From NCBI RefSeq assembly GCF_000966195.1, contig NZ_LAHL01000003.1, positions 411,719 through 475,718 on the forward strand: a DNA stretch of 64,000 nt, written 5' to 3'. The number at the start of each line of letters is the position of its first letter. Positions within the stretch are counted from its first letter, which is position 1. Below the pieces are notes generated by a model that was given only the letters and a program-made list of their open reading frames with translations, ran no database searches and had not been told where the DNA came from. This document shows positions 62,139 to 64,000 of the stretch, piece by piece. Position numbers and translations under genes: made by a program. The stretch is from Domibacillus robiginosus. Its GTDB lineage: Bacteria > Bacillota > Bacilli > Bacillales > Domibacillaceae.

Positions 62139-62199
62139 TACAATATTGACGATATGAAGTATGAAGGCAATGCAGCCCATAAGCCATTGCTTTTTTTTA
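62139..62199 (+). promoter_or_regulatory. promoter -10 and terminator-like leader before the NhaC-type gene
   Basis: TACAAT (about 62139-62144) is a plausible -10. GCAATG (62166-62171) then pairs with CATTGC and is followed by eight T residues, all before the gene's ribosome site. It could end read-through from yunB or attenuate the antiporter gene. Confidence 0.45.
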
Positions 62200-62225
62200 T
62201 TGTAAAAAATGGAGGAGAAACACTT

Positions 62226-63788
62226 TTGGAAAACACAATTTTTTCACTTTTACCGCCGGCTCTGGCAATCGTGATGGTGATCTTAACACGCCGTGTGCTT
62301 TTGTCGCTTGGTGTTGGAATTATAGCAGCAGCCCTTTTGCTTGCTGATTTTAAAATTGGGAAAACCCTTTCAATCACCTGGGGAGCATTATCTGGTAATG
62401 TGTACACAAGAACAGACGGGGCATTTGAATGGAGTGAATGGAATTTATATATTATTTTCTTTTTACTCATTCTAGGTATTATTACAGCGTTTATTACGAT
62501 TTCAGGTGGCAGCCGCGCTTTTGGAGAATGGGCTGTTACACGCGTTAAGTCACGCACCGGTGCTCAAATAATGGCTGCCTTACTTGGTATTTTGATTTTT
62601 ATTGATGACTACTTTAATGCACTTGCAGTCGGCCAGGTTTCACGGCCTATTACCGACCGTCATCGCATTTCACGTGCCAAGCTTGCTTATATTATTGATT
62701 CGACATCTGCTCCAGTTTGCGTAGTAGCGCCGGTCTCAAGCTGGGGTGCTTATATCATAGGACTGATCGGCACTATTTTAACTGCCCATCAAGTAACGGA
62801 TATCACTGCTTTCTCGGCGTTTATGCAAATGATTCCGATGAATTATTACGTTTGGGCGGCGCTTGGAATGGTTTTTCTTGTAGCGGTATTAAACCGGGAT
62901 TTTGGTCCAATGAAAAAGCATGAAAATCACGCTAATCAAACAGGGGAAGTGGTATTCAGCGGGCGTGAGATTCCTGGTGAGCTAAAAGAAGATTTGCCGG
63001 TGAGTGACCGCGGCACGATCGGCGGACTTGTCTGGCCGATTGTAGCATTGATTATCGGGACAGTCGCAGCTATGCTTTTTACAGGCTCCAGAGCGGCAGG
63101 CGAAGGCGCAGATATTTTTGCTATTTTTGAAAACACAGATGTAGCAAAATCATTGTTTATTGGTGGCATCATTGGGCTTATTACAGCATTAGTGGTTTTT
63201 GCACGCCAGGCCACTGTATTCCCTGAAGGAGCCGGCGCTGTATTAGGAAAAGGGATAGTCGAAGGTATTAAGTCTATGCTTCCCGCTGTATATATTTTAT
63301 TTTTAGCGTGGACGATCGTTGCGCTGATTGGTGAGCTTGAAACAGGCACGTATTTAGCCGGCCTTGTAGAAAAATCTGACCTGAATATTGGCTTGTTGCC
63401 GATGATTTTATTTGTGACAGCTGGCATTATGGCTTTTGCAACGGGAACAAGCTGGGGATCGTTTGGGATTCTTCTTCCGATTGCCGGTGAAATTGCAGCG
63501 GCAACGGATATGTCGCTTTTACTGCCGGCCCTGGCAGCCGTTTTAGCGGGCGCTGTATTCGGCGATCACTGCTCGCCCATTTCAGATACAACAATTCTTT
63601 CATCAACCGGGGCAGGAAGCAACCATATCGACCATGTAATGACACAAATTCCATATGCACTCGTATCCGCTTTAGCAGCGGCAGCGGGTTATCTTGTGCT
63701 CGGTTTTACGGAAAATACATTTCTTGGACTTGCTGTGACGATTCTTTTACTAGCTATGTTTGCTTTTATTTTAAAAAGAAAAAAGTAG
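62226..63788 (+). CDS. NhaC-family Na+/H+ antiporter
   Basis: A 520-residue membrane protein with about twelve helices. NhaC-family marks are ILIFIDDYFNALAVGQVSRP (first part about residue 120), DSTSAPVCVVAPVSSWGAYI, MAFATGTSWGSFGILLPI (about 405) and AGAVFGDHCSPISDTTILSSTG (about 445). Members exchange sodium or organic substrates against protons; the exact ion or substrate (malate, lysine or Na+ only) cannot be told. TTG 62226 is seven to eight bases after GGAGGAG; the longer frame from 62154 runs through the leader hairpin. Confidence 0.88.
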   Translation: MENTIFSLLPPALAIVMVILTRRVLLSLGVGIIAAALLLADFKIGKTLSITWGALSGNVYTRTDGAFEWSEWNLYIIFFLLILGIITAFITISGGSRAFGEWAVTRVKSRTGAQIMAALLGILIFIDDYFNALAVGQVSRPITDRHRISRAKLAYIIDSTSAPVCVVAPVSSWGAYIIGLIGTILTAHQVTDITAFSAFMQMIPMNYYVWAALGMVFLVAVLNRDFGPMKKHENHANQTGEVVFSGREIPGELKEDLPVSDRGTIGGLVWPIVALIIGTVAAMLFTGSRAAGEGADIFAIFENTDVAKSLFIGGIIGLITALVVFARQATVFPEGAGAVLGKGIVEGIKSMLPAVYILFLAWTIVALIGELETGTYLAGLVEKSDLNIGLLPMILFVTAGIMAFATGTSWGSFGILLPIAGEIAAATDMSLLLPALAAVLAGAVFGDHCSPISDTTILSSTGAGSNHIDHVMTQIPYALVSALAAAAGYLVLGFTENTFLGLAVTILLLAMFAFILKRKK

Positions 63789-63797
63789 TTTTTTTAG

Positions 63798-63836
63798 AAG
63801 AAAGACCTGTATATGGAAAATATGCAGGCTTTTCTT
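63798..63836 (+). terminator. intrinsic terminator after the antiporter gene
   Basis: AAGAAAGACCTGTATAT pairs with ATATGCAGGCTTTTCTT with one G/G mismatch region, followed by ATTG. Confidence 0.75.
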
Positions 63837-63839
63837 ATT

Positions 63840-64000
63840 GCGAAAGCGAATTTATTTAAAATTTACTGAATTATTCTAAGAAAACAATAAAAAAGATATT
63901 TACGAATATTATTAAGAAGATTATAATAAATAAAGTCTTCAGAAATTATCTGAAAATACGAAAATTTTGCATGTTTTGCATATTCAAGGAGGTCCATTTA
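63840..64000 (+). other. AT-rich leader of a gene beyond the right edge
   Basis: No gene is contained here. TATAAT occurs within ATTATAATAAAT near 63920, and a ribosome site AAGGAGG (63986-63992) ends the window, so the next plus-strand gene starts within a few bases of the edge. Confidence 0.6.

Overview
The window is chromosomal DNA of an endospore-forming member of the Bacillaceae (low to moderate GC Firmicutes). Evidence: strong AGGAGG-type ribosome sites with many TTG/GTG starts, an alpha/beta-type small acid-soluble spore protein with a sigma-G-like promoter, YunB, SinI, an RsbR paralogue, HemAT, LutR-LutABC, sulfite reductase CysJI, FadNAE and SufCDSUB, with gene order close to Bacillus subtilis in two long blocks (fad-yusI-gcvH-yusF-yusE-met-suf and the yunF-E-D-B group). 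The genus cannot be fixed from the sequence. I saw no rRNA, tRNA, CRISPR array, prophage or transposase.

Layout. 1-4.3 kb: a sugar-type cluster (class II aldolase, MFS transporter, LacI regulator, IolS-like aldo/keto reductase). 4.4-9 kb: a minus-strand eukaryotic-type kinase with a small basic protein, a Bcr/CflA drug exporter, then a c-di-GMP-I-like leader RNA in front of a SinI-type anti-repressor and a sigma-W-type flotillin gene. 9-16.4 kb: YceI protein, CysJI, a VCBS-like protein, spore protein, MsrA. 16.4-26.5 kb: Crh-like HPr homologue, secreted phosphodiesterase, HemAT, several small genes (some broken), a metallophosphoesterase, RsbR paralogue, DUF2306-like membrane protein, tiny lipoprotein. 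26.5-31.3 kb: a probable Fur-controlled small RNA, a secreted rhamnogalacturonan lyase with a cre site, and the sigma-W-type ydbST pair, with ydbT carrying a stop. 31.4-35.2 kb: lutR and lutABC. 35.3-40.8 kb: epimerase, MFS, M20 peptidase, cardiolipin synthase. 41-46.3 kb: beta-oxidation operon behind a FadR box. 46.4-57 kb: YusI, GcvH, YusF, YusE, SAM-riboswitch metNPQ, sufCDSUB. 57-64 kb: DUF1904, yunFEDB and an NhaC-type antiporter.

Themes. (i) Envelope stress: three exact TGAAAC-N16-CGTA promoters (floT, the DUF4181/DUF2306-like pair, ydbST) and a fourth near-match before the kinase operon. (ii) Lifestyle switching: a GEMM-like RNA before sinI, next to flotillin, joins second-messenger sensing to the SinR circuit. 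(iii) Four intergenic repeat elements each start at the 3' side of the intrinsic terminator of an upstream plus-strand gene; three of them are followed by a second, diverged copy of that same terminator; two carry a nested element with inverted ends flanked by AAGT. (iv) Several genes carry single-base lesions (GNAT, DUF4181-like, small membrane protein, ydbT), which could be real decay or sequencing error.
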